The notes under the pieces were generated by a model, which made no database searches, was not told the DNA's origin, and saw nothing but the letters and a program-made list of their open reading frames with translations. DNA of 64,000 bases. Source: Bacteroides stercoris ATCC 43183 (GTDB lineage: Bacteria; Bacteroidota; Bacteroidia; Bacteroidales; Bacteroidaceae). Position 1 is the stretch's first letter. Every line of letters begins with the position of its first letter. This document shows, one piece after another, positions 54,534 through 62,268 of the stretch. The stretch is taken from NCBI RefSeq assembly GCF_025147325.1, contig NZ_CP102262.1, positions 2,294,001 to 2,358,000 of the forward strand, written 5' to 3'. The translations under genes and the position numbers were made by a program.

Positions 54534-54570
54534 CAAATAAAAAAACTCTAATTCTATTAAGAATCAGAGC
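54534..54570 (-). terminator. Terminator behind tRNA-Asp
   Basis: On the minus strand CTCTGATTC and GAATTAGAG form a 9-bp stem (one G-T pair) with a 6-nt loop, followed by TTTTTTTATTTG. It lies 28 nt past the tRNA 3' end. IS-A copy 2 inserted just beyond it. Confidence 0.85.
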
Positions 54571-54597
54571 TTTTTCTAATTTTGCTTTCTTGAGAAG

Positions 54598-54671
54598 CGG
54601 TGCGTACGGGACTCGAACCCGTGACCCCATGCGTGACAGGCATGTATTCTAACCAACTGAACTAACGCACC
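54598..54671 (-). tRNA. tRNA-Asp (GTC)
   Basis: A 74-nt cloverleaf. The acceptor GGTGCGT pairs with ACGCACC, the anticodon arm CATGC-CTGTCAC-GCATG has anticodon GTC, and the T arm is CGGGTTCGAGTCCCG. The discriminator is G and CCA is not encoded. A TACCTTTG -7 box on the minus strand lies at 54714-54721. Confidence 0.96.
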
Positions 54672-54721
54672 ATCATTTCATTTTATCGTTGCTATCTCTC
54701 TCGATTGCGGTTGCAAAGGTA

Positions 54722-55053
54722 GGCGTTTTTTTTGAATCTGCAATAGCTGTGATAAACTTTTTTTCAAGTCTTCTTGTCTGTGTTTACTTTTTGTTCTCAT
54801 ATTTAGGAAGTTGTAAAAAATAAGAGATGTAATGTTTAACAAATATTTAAAATTGCTCTTTGCAGCTTGTTTATGTTCTGTTTATATGTTATTTAGTATG
54901 CGATTAGACATCTATATATAGAGAAAACGAAACAATTTTCGCTAACTTTTAAACTTCTTGTTTGAAAAGTTCATTATTTTGCAATAAATCGTTATTTTTG
55001 CGAACTCAAGACAAGAATATTGCAATTAGAGAACAATAAAAATAGAGTTTAGG
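54722..55053. promoter_or_regulatory. Intergenic region upstream of purU
   Basis: AT-rich, no gene seen. TATTTTTG at 54993-55000 fits TAnnTTTG and is a plausible -7 box for the purU-his transcript. No terminator-like or leader-peptide structure was recognised. Confidence 0.45.
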
Positions 55054-55911
55054 ATGATGAAAACGGCGAAGCTGTTACTTCACTGTCCCGATCAGCCGGG
55101 AATTTTGGCAGAAGTAACAGATTTTATAACGGTAAACAAAGGTAATATTATCTATTTGGATCAATATGTAGACCATGTGGAGAATATTTTTTTCATGCGT
55201 ATCGAGTGGGAATTGGAAAGCTTTCTGGTTCCTCAAGAGAAGATAGAGGACTATTTTGAAACATTGTATGCGCAGAAGTACGGAATGAGTTTTCGCCTTT
55301 ATTTTTCGGATGTCAAACCGCGTATGGCTATTTTCGTGTCGAAGATGTCGCACTGCCTGTTCGATCTGCTGGCGCGCTATACGGCAGGTGAATGGAATGT
55401 GGAGATACCTCTTATAATAAGCAATCATCCAGATTTGCAGCATGTAGCAGAACGCTTCGGCATACCTTTTCATCTGTTTCCTATTACTAAGGAGACAAAA
55501 GAAGAGCAGGAAAAGAAAGAAATGGAACTGCTTGCCAAGCACAAGGTGAACTTCATCGTACTGGCACGTTATATGCAGGTCATTTCCGAGAAGATGATAG
55601 GCGCTTATCCCAACCGCATCATCAATATTCATCACTCTTTCCTTCCGGCATTTGTAGGGGCGAAACCCTACCATGCAGCATTTGAGCGTGGTGTGAAGAT
55701 TATAGGAGCTACCAGCCACTACGTTACTACGGAATTGGATGCAGGGCCTATCATCGAGCAGGATGTGGTGCGTATCACTCATAAGGATACTGTGCAGGAC
55801 CTGGTGAATAAAGGCAAGGATTTGGAAAAAATCGTTCTCTCTCGTGCCGTTCAGAAGCATATCGAGCGTAAGGTGTTGGCGTATAAGAATAAGACAGTAA
55901 TATTTAATTAG
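55054..55911 (+). CDS. purU: Formyltetrahydrofolate deformylase
   Basis: PurU hydrolyses 10-formyl-THF to THF and formate, balancing one-carbon units for purine synthesis. The 285 residues hold an N-terminal ACT domain (KLLLHCPDQPGILAEVTDFI) and a formyltransferase-fold C-terminal domain with INIHHSFLPAFVGAKPYHAAF and TSHYVTTELDAGPI, which carry the catalytic Asn, His and Asp. It precedes hisH by 6 nt, so it may share the his transcript; purine and histidine paths meet at AICAR. Confidence 0.95.
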   Translation: MMKTAKLLLHCPDQPGILAEVTDFITVNKGNIIYLDQYVDHVENIFFMRIEWELESFLVPQEKIEDYFETLYAQKYGMSFRLYFSDVKPRMAIFVSKMSHCLFDLLARYTAGEWNVEIPLIISNHPDLQHVAERFGIPFHLFPITKETKEEQEKKEMELLAKHKVNFIVLARYMQVISEKMIGAYPNRIINIHHSFLPAFVGAKPYHAAFERGVKIIGATSHYVTTELDAGPIIEQDVVRITHKDTVQDLVNKGKDLEKIVLSRAVQKHIERKVLAYKNKTVIFN

Positions 55912-55917
55912 TGGTTG

Positions 55918-56508
55918 ATGAAAGTTGCGGTTATCAAATATAATGCAGGTAACATCCGTTCGGTTGATTATGCCTTGAGGCGTTTGGGTGTTGAGGCGGA
56001 GATTACGGCAGATGAAAAGGTTCTACGTGCTGCGGATAAAGTCATTTTCCCCGGGGTGGGTGAAGCGGAAACAACCATGAATTTCCTGAATGCCGGCGGA
56101 ATGGGCAGACTGATAAAAGAACTGCGTCAGCCTGTGTTGGGTATCTGTTTGGGTATGCAGTTGATGTGCCGCCATTCGGAGGAAGGAGATGTGGACTGTC
56201 TCGGTATTTTTGACGTTGACGTGAAACGCTTTGTTTCGCAAAAGCATGAGGATAAAGTACCCCACATGGGCTGGAATACGATTTTGCAGACCAGTAGCAG
56301 TCTCTTCAAAGGCTTTGCGAAAGAAGAATTTGTTTATTTCGTACACAGTTTTTATGTTCCGGTTAACGATTGTACGGCTGCCGTAACGGATTATATACTT
56401 CCGTTCAGTGCTGCTTTGCATAAGGATAATTACTATGCCACCCAGTTTCATCCTGAAAAAAGTGGAAGTGTGGGCGAACGTATCTTGCAGAACTTTTTGG
56501 ACTTATAG
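55918..56508 (+). CDS. hisH: Imidazole glycerol phosphate synthase, glutaminase subunit
   Basis: HisH supplies ammonia from glutamine to HisF. The 196-residue class-I amidotransferase has the oxyanion/nucleophile motif GICLGMQLM with the catalytic Cys and the His-Glu pair in QFHPEKSG. The start is the ATG at 55918; a TTG just before was ignored. First of four consecutive his genes. Confidence 0.96.
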   Translation: MKVAVIKYNAGNIRSVDYALRRLGVEAEITADEKVLRAADKVIFPGVGEAETTMNFLNAGGMGRLIKELRQPVLGICLGMQLMCRHSEEGDVDCLGIFDVDVKRFVSQKHEDKVPHMGWNTILQTSSSLFKGFAKEEFVYFVHSFYVPVNDCTAAVTDYILPFSAALHKDNYYATQFHPEKSGSVGERILQNFLDL

Positions 56509-56547
56509 TGAAAGAATCCGATATTTGATAATTCGTAATTAATTGAA

Positions 56548-57270
56548 ATGATAGAGTTAATTCCCGCTATTGACATCATCGACGGAAAGTGCGTACGCCT
56601 CTCCCAGGGTGATTATAACAGCAAGAAAGTGTATAATGAGAACCCCGTAGAAGTAGCTAAGGAACTTGAAGCGCATGGTATCCGACGCCTTCATGTGGTA
56701 GACCTCGACGGAGCCGTTTCCCACCATGTGGTAAATTACCGCACGCTGGAGCAGATAGCTTCCCTTACTTCTTTGGTTATAGATTTCGGTGGCGGGGTGA
56801 AGAGTGATGAAGATTTGGTTATTGCATTTGAAAGCGGTGCACAGATGGTGACGGGCGGTAGCATTGCCGTAAAGAATCCCGAACGTTTCTGTCACTGGTT
56901 GCAAACATACGGCTCGGAGAGAATAATTCTCGGAGCTGATGTGAAAGACCATAAGATTGCCGTCAACGGTTGGAAGGATGAGAGTGCTTGCGAATTGTTC
57001 CCGTTTTTGAAAGATTATGTCGGGAAAGGTGTTCGTAAAGTCATCTGTACCGACATCAATTGCGACGGTATGTTGCAAGGCCCTTCCATATCTCTGTATA
57101 AAGAGATGTTGGAAGCGCATCCCGACCTTTACCTTATAGCCAGTGGCGGAGTGAGTTGTGCCGAGGATATTCGCCAACTGGAAGCAACGGGTATACCTGC
57201 CGTTATTTTCGGTAAGGCATTGTATGAAGGGCGTATAACTTTTAAAGAACTGGAAGCGTTTATGATATAA
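56548..57270 (+). CDS. hisA: ProFAR isomerase
   Basis: HisA opens the ribose of ProFAR to PRFAR. The 240-residue TIM barrel has the general acid/base Asp in [14 protein letters not shown] and the second Asp in [10 protein letters not shown]. The phosphate loops ([21 protein letters not shown]) are in place. It sits between hisH and hisF. Confidence 0.96.
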   Translation: MIELIPAIDIIDGKCVRLSQGDYNSKKVYNENPVEVAKELEAHGIRRLHVVDLDGAVSHHVVNYRTLEQIASLTSLVIDFGGGVKSDEDLVIAFESGAQMVTGGSIAVKNPERFCHWLQTYGSERIILGADVKDHKIAVNGWKDESACELFPFLKDYVGKGVRKVICTDINCDGMLQGPSISLYKEMLEAHPDLYLIASGGVSCAEDIRQLEATGIPAVIFGKALYEGRITFKELEAFMI

Positions 57271-57347
57271 ATTTGCGTAACATTGCATTCATTATTGTTG
57301 CTCAACGTAAATCAAGTCATAAATCCAAAATCATAAATAAAAGAAGA

Positions 57348-58103
57348 GTGTTAGCAAAGAGAATCATCCCCTGTCTTGACATCAAAGACGGACAGACCGT
57401 AAAAGGGACTAATTTTGTAAACCTGCGTCATGCAGGCGATCCGGTTGAACTGGCGCGTGCTTATAGTGAGCAGGGGGCCGATGAGTTGGTCTTTCTGGAT
57501 ATTACCGCCAGTTTTGAGGGGCGCAAGACATTTGCCGAACTGGTGAAGCGTATTGCCGCCAACATCAGCATACCTTTCACCGTAGGTGGCGGAATCCATG
57601 AACTGAGTGATGTAGACCGGCTTCTGAATGCCGGCGCGGACAAGATATCCGTCAATTCCTCGGCTATTCGCCGTTCCGGACTGATTGACGAGATAGCCAA
57701 GCATTTCGGTTCGCAGGTTTGTGTATTGGCTGTTGATGCCAAGCAGACGGAAAAGGGTTGGTGGTGTTATCTCAATGGTGGGCGTGTGGAGACCGACAAA
57801 GAACTCTTTGCCTGGACAAAGGAAGCGCAGGAGCGCGGTGCGGGCGAGGTGCTTTTTACCAGTATGAACCATGACGGCGTAAAGACCGGATATGCCAACG
57901 AAGCCCTTGCCGCTCTTGCCGACAGACTTTCCATACCCGTTATCGCATCGGGCGGAGCAGGCGTGAAAGAGCACTTCCGTGATGTCTTTCTGGAAGGAAA
58001 AGCAGATGCCGCCTTGGCCGCCAGCGTTTTTCATTTCGGAGAAATTAAAATTCCCGATTTAAAATCGTATCTTTGCGCCCAAGGAGTCGCAATGAGAAGA
58101 TGA
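57348..58103 (+). CDS. hisF: Imidazole glycerol phosphate synthase, cyclase subunit
   Basis: HisF joins PRFAR and HisH-derived ammonia to give imidazole glycerol phosphate and AICAR. The 251-residue barrel begins [16 protein letters not shown] with Asp11, and the second catalytic Asp is in [10 protein letters not shown]. The GTG at 57348 gives the standard family start; the longer frame from 57273 adds 25 unconserved residues and was rejected. Confidence 0.96.
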   Translation: MLAKRIIPCLDIKDGQTVKGTNFVNLRHAGDPVELARAYSEQGADELVFLDITASFEGRKTFAELVKRIAANISIPFTVGGGIHELSDVDRLLNAGADKISVNSSAIRRSGLIDEIAKHFGSQVCVLAVDAKQTEKGWWCYLNGGRVETDKELFAWTKEAQERGAGEVLFTSMNHDGVKTGYANEALAALADRLSIPVIASGGAGVKEHFRDVFLEGKADAALAASVFHFGEIKIPDLKSYLCAQGVAMRR

Positions 58104-58217
58104 TAAGGAGTTATAAGTTATGAGTTATAAGTTATTCGCTGCTGCACGAAGCACGGATGAAAACGACTCATAACAATAACTCACAACAAAATAACTCATA
58201 ACTTATAACTTAAAAAG
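58104..58217. repeat. 20-bp inverted repeat between hisF and hisIE
   Basis: AGTTATAAGTTATGAGTTAT at 58109-58128 and its exact complement at 58191-58210 enclose 62 nt, with further partial copies (ACTCATAAC, ACTCACAAC) inside. It sits within the his operon, just ahead of the hisIE ATG. Confidence 0.85.
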
Positions 58218-58826
58218 ATGTTGGACTTTGACAAAATGAACGGACTTGTTCCGGCAATTATACAGGATGCTGACACGGCCAAGGTGCTTATGTTAGGTTT
58301 TATGAACCGGGAAGCATATGATAAGACGGTAGAAACGGGTAAAGTAACATTCTTTAGCCGTACCAAGAATCGTCTTTGGACAAAAGGCGAGGAGAGCGGC
58401 AATTTCCTGAACGTGGTTTCCATGAAAGAGGATTGCGACAAGGATACTTTGCTGATTCAGGTACATCCTGTCGGTCCGGTTTGTCATACGGGTACGGATA
58501 CTTGCTGGGGAGAGAAGAACGAACAGCCCGTTATGTTCCTGAAACTTCTTCAGGACTTTATCGACAAGCGTCATGCTGAAATGCCGGAAGGCTCTTACAC
58601 AACCAGCCTGTTCCGGTCGGGTGTCAATAAAATGGCGCAGAAGGTAGGTGAAGAAGCAGTTGAAACTGTTATTGAAGCATGCAACGGTACCGACGAGCGT
58701 CTGATATACGAGGGAGCCGATTTACTGTATCATCTTATCGTATTGCTGACCTCTAAAGGTTATCGCATAGAAGATTTGGCACGTGAGCTGGAAGAACGTC
58801 ACAGTGCGGATTGGAAGAAACACTAA
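58218..58826 (+). CDS. hisI: Bifunctional PR-AMP cyclohydrolase / PR-ATP pyrophosphatase
   Basis: HisIE catalyses steps two and three of histidine synthesis. Residues 1-110 are the HisI cyclohydrolase (MLGFMNREAYDKT, then DTLLIQVHPVGPVCHTGTDTCW with zinc-binding Cys). Residues about 115-202 are the HisE part (GVNKMAQKVGEEAVETVIEAC). The 202-residue length fits the fusion. hisG, hisD, hisC and hisB are not in the window. Confidence 0.96.
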   Translation: MLDFDKMNGLVPAIIQDADTAKVLMLGFMNREAYDKTVETGKVTFFSRTKNRLWTKGEESGNFLNVVSMKEDCDKDTLLIQVHPVGPVCHTGTDTCWGEKNEQPVMFLKLLQDFIDKRHAEMPEGSYTTSLFRSGVNKMAQKVGEEAVETVIEACNGTDERLIYEGADLLYHLIVLLTSKGYRIEDLARELEERHSADWKKH

Positions 58827-58832
58827 GTTGTT

Positions 58833-59540
58833 ATGGATGAAGTGCTGATACGATATAAAGATGTGGAGATACACCAGCAGGAGTTGTGTGTGTTGAACGA
58901 TGTAAACTTGGAGTTACATAAGGGAGAGTTTGTCTACCTCATCGGTAAAGTCGGTTCGGGTAAGACGAGTTTGCTCAAAACCTTTTACGGTGAACTGGAT
59001 GTGGCGGCGGGCGATGCCGAAGTGTTGGGATATGATATGTTGCATATCAAGCGCAAGCATATTCCGCAGTTGCGTCGTAAGTTGGGTATCGTATTTCAGG
59101 ATTTCCAGTTGCTTACCGACCGTACGGTGTATGACAATCTTGAGTTCGTGCTCCGTGCCACCGGGTGGAAGAATAAGGGAGAAATAAAAGACCGTATCAA
59201 CGAAGTATTGCAATTGGTGGGTATGAGCAATAAAGGTTATAAATACCCCAATGAATTGTCGGGAGGCGAACAACAGCGTATCGTGATAGCCCGTGCTGTA
59301 CTGAACTCTCCGGAAGTAATTCTTGCCGATGAGCCAACCGGAAATCTGGATGTGGAGACGGGATTTGCCATAACCCAGCTTTTACATAGTATCAGTGAGG
59401 CGGGTTCGCTGGTTATTATGACTACGCACAATATGCAGTTGCTTTGGGAATATCCGGGGCGCGTATACCGTTGTGCCGACCATTTGATAACGGACGTAAC
59501 GGAGCAGTATTCCGTTGCGTCGTCAATAGAAGAGAAATAA
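58833..59540 (+). CDS. ftsE: FtsE-like ABC ATPase
   Basis: A 235-residue ATPase with Walker A GKVGSGKTSLLK near residue 38-49, the ABC signature LSGGEQQR and Walker B VILADEPTGNLD. Sequence resembles FtsE, which with FtsX controls peptidoglycan hydrolases at the division site. It lies 6 nt behind hisIE and 35 nt before lysC, and no FtsX-like permease is next to it. It could be FtsE working with an FtsX encoded elsewhere. Confidence 0.85.
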   Translation: MDEVLIRYKDVEIHQQELCVLNDVNLELHKGEFVYLIGKVGSGKTSLLKTFYGELDVAAGDAEVLGYDMLHIKRKHIPQLRRKLGIVFQDFQLLTDRTVYDNLEFVLRATGWKNKGEIKDRINEVLQLVGMSNKGYKYPNELSGGEQQRIVIARAVLNSPEVILADEPTGNLDVETGFAITQLLHSISEAGSLVIMTTHNMQLLWEYPGRVYRCADHLITDVTEQYSVASSIEEK

Positions 59541-59575
59541 ACAAGATTATATAACATTTTAATACAGAAACGAAA

Positions 59576-60892
59576 ATGAAAGTTTTAAAGTTTGGAGGTA
59601 CTTCAGTAGGTTCGGCTCAGCGAATTAAGGAAGTGGCCAAATTGATTACCGATGGTGAACGTAAGATTGTGGTTCTCTCTGCCATGTCGGGTACCACAAA
59701 CACATTGGTTGAGATTTCGGACTATCTGTACAAGAAGAATCCGGAAGGTGCTAACGAGATTATCAACAGACTGGAAACGAAATATCGCCAGCACATTGAT
59801 GAACTTTATGCCACTCCCGAATATAAGCAGAAAGGTCTGGAACTTATCAAATCTCATTTCGACTATATCCGTTCTTACACCAAAGACCTTTTTACGCTGT
59901 TCGAGGAGAAGGTAGTGCTGGCGCAAGGTGAGTTGATTTCTACCGCCATGATGAATTACTATCTGCAGGAATGTGGTGTGAAGTCGGTTTTGCTTCCGGC
60001 TTTAGAATATATGCGTACGGACAAAAATGCTGAGCCTGATCCTGTTTACATCAAAGAAAAACTTCAGGTTCAGCTTGAGTTGCATCCCAATGCCGACATT
60101 TATATTACACAAGGTTTTATCTGCCGCAACGCCTATGGCGAGGTAGACAATCTGCAGCGTGGCGGCAGCGATTATACCGCTTCTCTGATAGGTGCGGCTG
60201 TCAATGCTTCCGAAATCCAGATTTGGACGGACATCGACGGTATGCACAACAACGACCCGCGTATTGTGGACAAGACCTCTCCCGTGCGCCATCTTCATTT
60301 TGAAGAGGCAGCCGAGCTGGCATACTTCGGTGCAAAAATCCTGCACCCTACCTGTATCCAGCCCGCCAAGTATGCTAACATCCCCGTGCGTCTGCTCAAT
60401 ACAATGGATCCCACGGCTCCGGGTACACTCATCTCCAACGATACGGAGAAAGGCAAAATCAAGGCTGTAGCTGCAAAGGATAATATCACGGCTATCAAAA
60501 TCAAGTCCAGCCGTATGTTGCTTGCTCATGGTTTCTTGCGTAAAGTGTTTGAAATCTTTGAAAGTTACCAGACTTCTATCGACATGATTTGTACGTCCGA
60601 AGTAGGCGTATCCGTTTCTATCGACAATACCAAGCATCTCAACGAGATTCTGGACGATTTGAAGAAATACGGTACGGTGACGGTGGACAAGGATATGTGT
60701 ATCATCTGCGTGGTAGGCGACCTCGAATGGGAGAACGTCGGCTTTGAAGCCAAAGCGCTCGATGCCATGCGCGACATACCGGTACGTATGATTTCTTTTG
60801 GCGGCAGTAACTATAACATTTCTTTCCTTATCCGTGAATGTGATAAGAAACAGGCTTTGCAGTCGCTCAGCGATGCGCTGTTCAATGAGTAA
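59576..60892 (+). CDS. lysC: Aspartate kinase (monofunctional)
   Basis: First step of the aspartate pathway to lysine, threonine and methionine. The 438 residues open with [10 protein letters not shown]; the substrate motif is [13 protein letters not shown] with [12 protein letters not shown], and two ACT domains lie at about 300-435 ([12 protein letters not shown] and [13 protein letters not shown]). No homoserine dehydrogenase domain is fused. lysA follows 88 nt later beyond a terminator hairpin. Confidence 0.95.
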   Translation: MKVLKFGGTSVGSAQRIKEVAKLITDGERKIVVLSAMSGTTNTLVEISDYLYKKNPEGANEIINRLETKYRQHIDELYATPEYKQKGLELIKSHFDYIRSYTKDLFTLFEEKVVLAQGELISTAMMNYYLQECGVKSVLLPALEYMRTDKNAEPDPVYIKEKLQVQLELHPNADIYITQGFICRNAYGEVDNLQRGGSDYTASLIGAAVNASEIQIWTDIDGMHNNDPRIVDKTSPVRHLHFEEAAELAYFGAKILHPTCIQPAKYANIPVRLLNTMDPTAPGTLISNDTEKGKIKAVAAKDNITAIKIKSSRMLLAHGFLRKVFEIFESYQTSIDMICTSEVGVSVSIDNTKHLNEILDDLKKYGTVTVDKDMCIICVVGDLEWENVGFEAKALDAMRDIPVRMISFGGSNYNISFLIRECDKKQALQSLSDALFNE

Positions 60893-60912
60893 TAAAAGAA
60901 AACAGTAGATAT

Positions 60913-60948
60913 GAGCGCTTTTACTTTCTTGATAAAAGCGCTCTTTTT
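60913..60948 (+). terminator. Terminator or attenuator between lysC and lysA
   Basis: GAGCGCTTTTA (60913-60923) and TAAAAGCGCTC (60933-60943) form a perfect 11-bp stem with a 9-nt loop and TTTTT. The lysA ATG is only 33 nt further on, leaving little room for a separate promoter. Confidence 0.82.
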
Positions 60949-60980
60949 AACTAAACGAAGATATAACCCATAATAATTAT

Positions 60981-62141
60981 ATGAAAGGAACATTTCCTAT
61001 TGACAAATTCCGCGAATTACGTACCCCGTTTTATTATTACGACACGAAGGTGCTGCGCGATACCCTTTCCTGCATCCGTACCGAAGCGTTACGATACGAT
61101 AACTATTCGGTGCATTATGCGGTAAAGGCCAATGCCAATCCTAAGGTTCTGACTATTATCCGTGAGAGCGGGTTGGGAGCGGACTGTGTGAGCGGCGGTG
61201 AAATCCGTGCGGCAATCAAGGCTGGTTTCCCTGCCGACAAGATTGTGTTTGCCGGAGTGGGTAAGGCAGACTGGGAGATAAATCTCGGATTGGATTATAA
61301 TATCTTCTGCTTTAATGTAGAGTCCATACCCGAACTGGAAATTATCAACGAACTGGCCGCAGCCAAAGGCAAGGTAGCCAATGTTGCTTTCCGTATCAAC
61401 CCCAATGTAGGTGCGCATACGCATGCTAACATCACTACCGGATTGGCGGAAAACAAGTTCGGTATCAGTATGGAAGATATGGACCATGTGATAGACGTGG
61501 CGCAGGAGATGAAAAACGTCAAGTTCATCGGGCTTCATTTCCATATCGGTTCGCAGATATTGGATATGGGCGATTTTGTGGCTTTGTGTAATCGTGTCAA
61601 CGAATTGTTGGACAAACTCGAAGCCCGTCAGATACGTATCGAACACGTTAATGTGGGTGGTGGACTCGGCATTGATTACGGACATCCCAACCGTCAGCCT
61701 GTACCCGATTTCAAAAGCTATTTCGAAACCTACGATAACTGCCTGAAACTCCGTTCTTATCAGACACTTCATTTTGAATTGGGGCGTTCGGTCGTGGGGC
61801 AGTGCGGTTCGCTTATTGCAAAGGTTTTATATGTAAAGCAAGGCACTAATAAGCAGTTTGCTATTCTTGATGCAGGTATGACGGACTTGATTCGTCCTGC
61901 ACTCTATCAGGCATTCCATAAGATAGAGAACATTACTTCCGATGCTCCGCAGCAAACTTATGATGTAGTGGGGCCTATCTGCGAATCATCCGATGTCTTT
62001 GGCAAGGCTGTCGATTTGAACGGTGTGAAGCGTGGCGACCTTATAGCCCTTCGCTCTGCCGGAGCTTATGGTGAAATCATGGCTTCAGGTTATAACTGCC
62101 GTGAGTTGCCGCAAGGTTATACATCGGACGAGCTGGTATAA
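60981..62141 (+). CDS. lysA: Diaminopimelate decarboxylase
   Basis: Last step of lysine synthesis, a PLP enzyme. The 386-residue protein shows VHYAVKANANPKVL, with the PLP-binding Lys, the phosphate loop VGGGLGIDYG and the catalytic Cys region GPICESSDVFGKA. HIGSQI is also typical. It follows lysC beyond a hairpin. Length is slightly short but normal for the Bacteroidota form. Confidence 0.96.
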   Translation: MKGTFPIDKFRELRTPFYYYDTKVLRDTLSCIRTEALRYDNYSVHYAVKANANPKVLTIIRESGLGADCVSGGEIRAAIKAGFPADKIVFAGVGKADWEINLGLDYNIFCFNVESIPELEIINELAAAKGKVANVAFRINPNVGAHTHANITTGLAENKFGISMEDMDHVIDVAQEMKNVKFIGLHFHIGSQILDMGDFVALCNRVNELLDKLEARQIRIEHVNVGGGLGIDYGHPNRQPVPDFKSYFETYDNCLKLRSYQTLHFELGRSVVGQCGSLIAKVLYVKQGTNKQFAILDAGMTDLIRPALYQAFHKIENITSDAPQQTYDVVGPICESSDVFGKAVDLNGVKRGDLIALRSAGAYGEIMASGYNCRELPQGYTSDELV

Positions 62142-62168
62142 GCGCAGTACAAGATTTAAATGATTTAT

Positions 62169-62209
62169 CAAGCACGGGAACATCCTTTTTGTTTCTGTGC
62201 TTGTTTTTT
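62169..62209 (+). terminator. Terminator behind lysA
   Basis: CAAGCAC(N)G..AAC (62169-62181) pairs with GTTTCTGTGCTTG (62191-62203), 11 of 13 positions, followed by TTTTTT. It lies 28 nt past the lysA stop. Confidence 0.85.
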
Positions 62210-62268
62210 ATAGCTACCTGATTTTTTTGTTGTATTTTTACAGCATTAATATCTGATATAAATCCATT

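Noticed and set aside
57273..57347. N-terminal extension of hisF
   Set aside because: Not conserved in HisF; GTG at 57348 gives the standard start.
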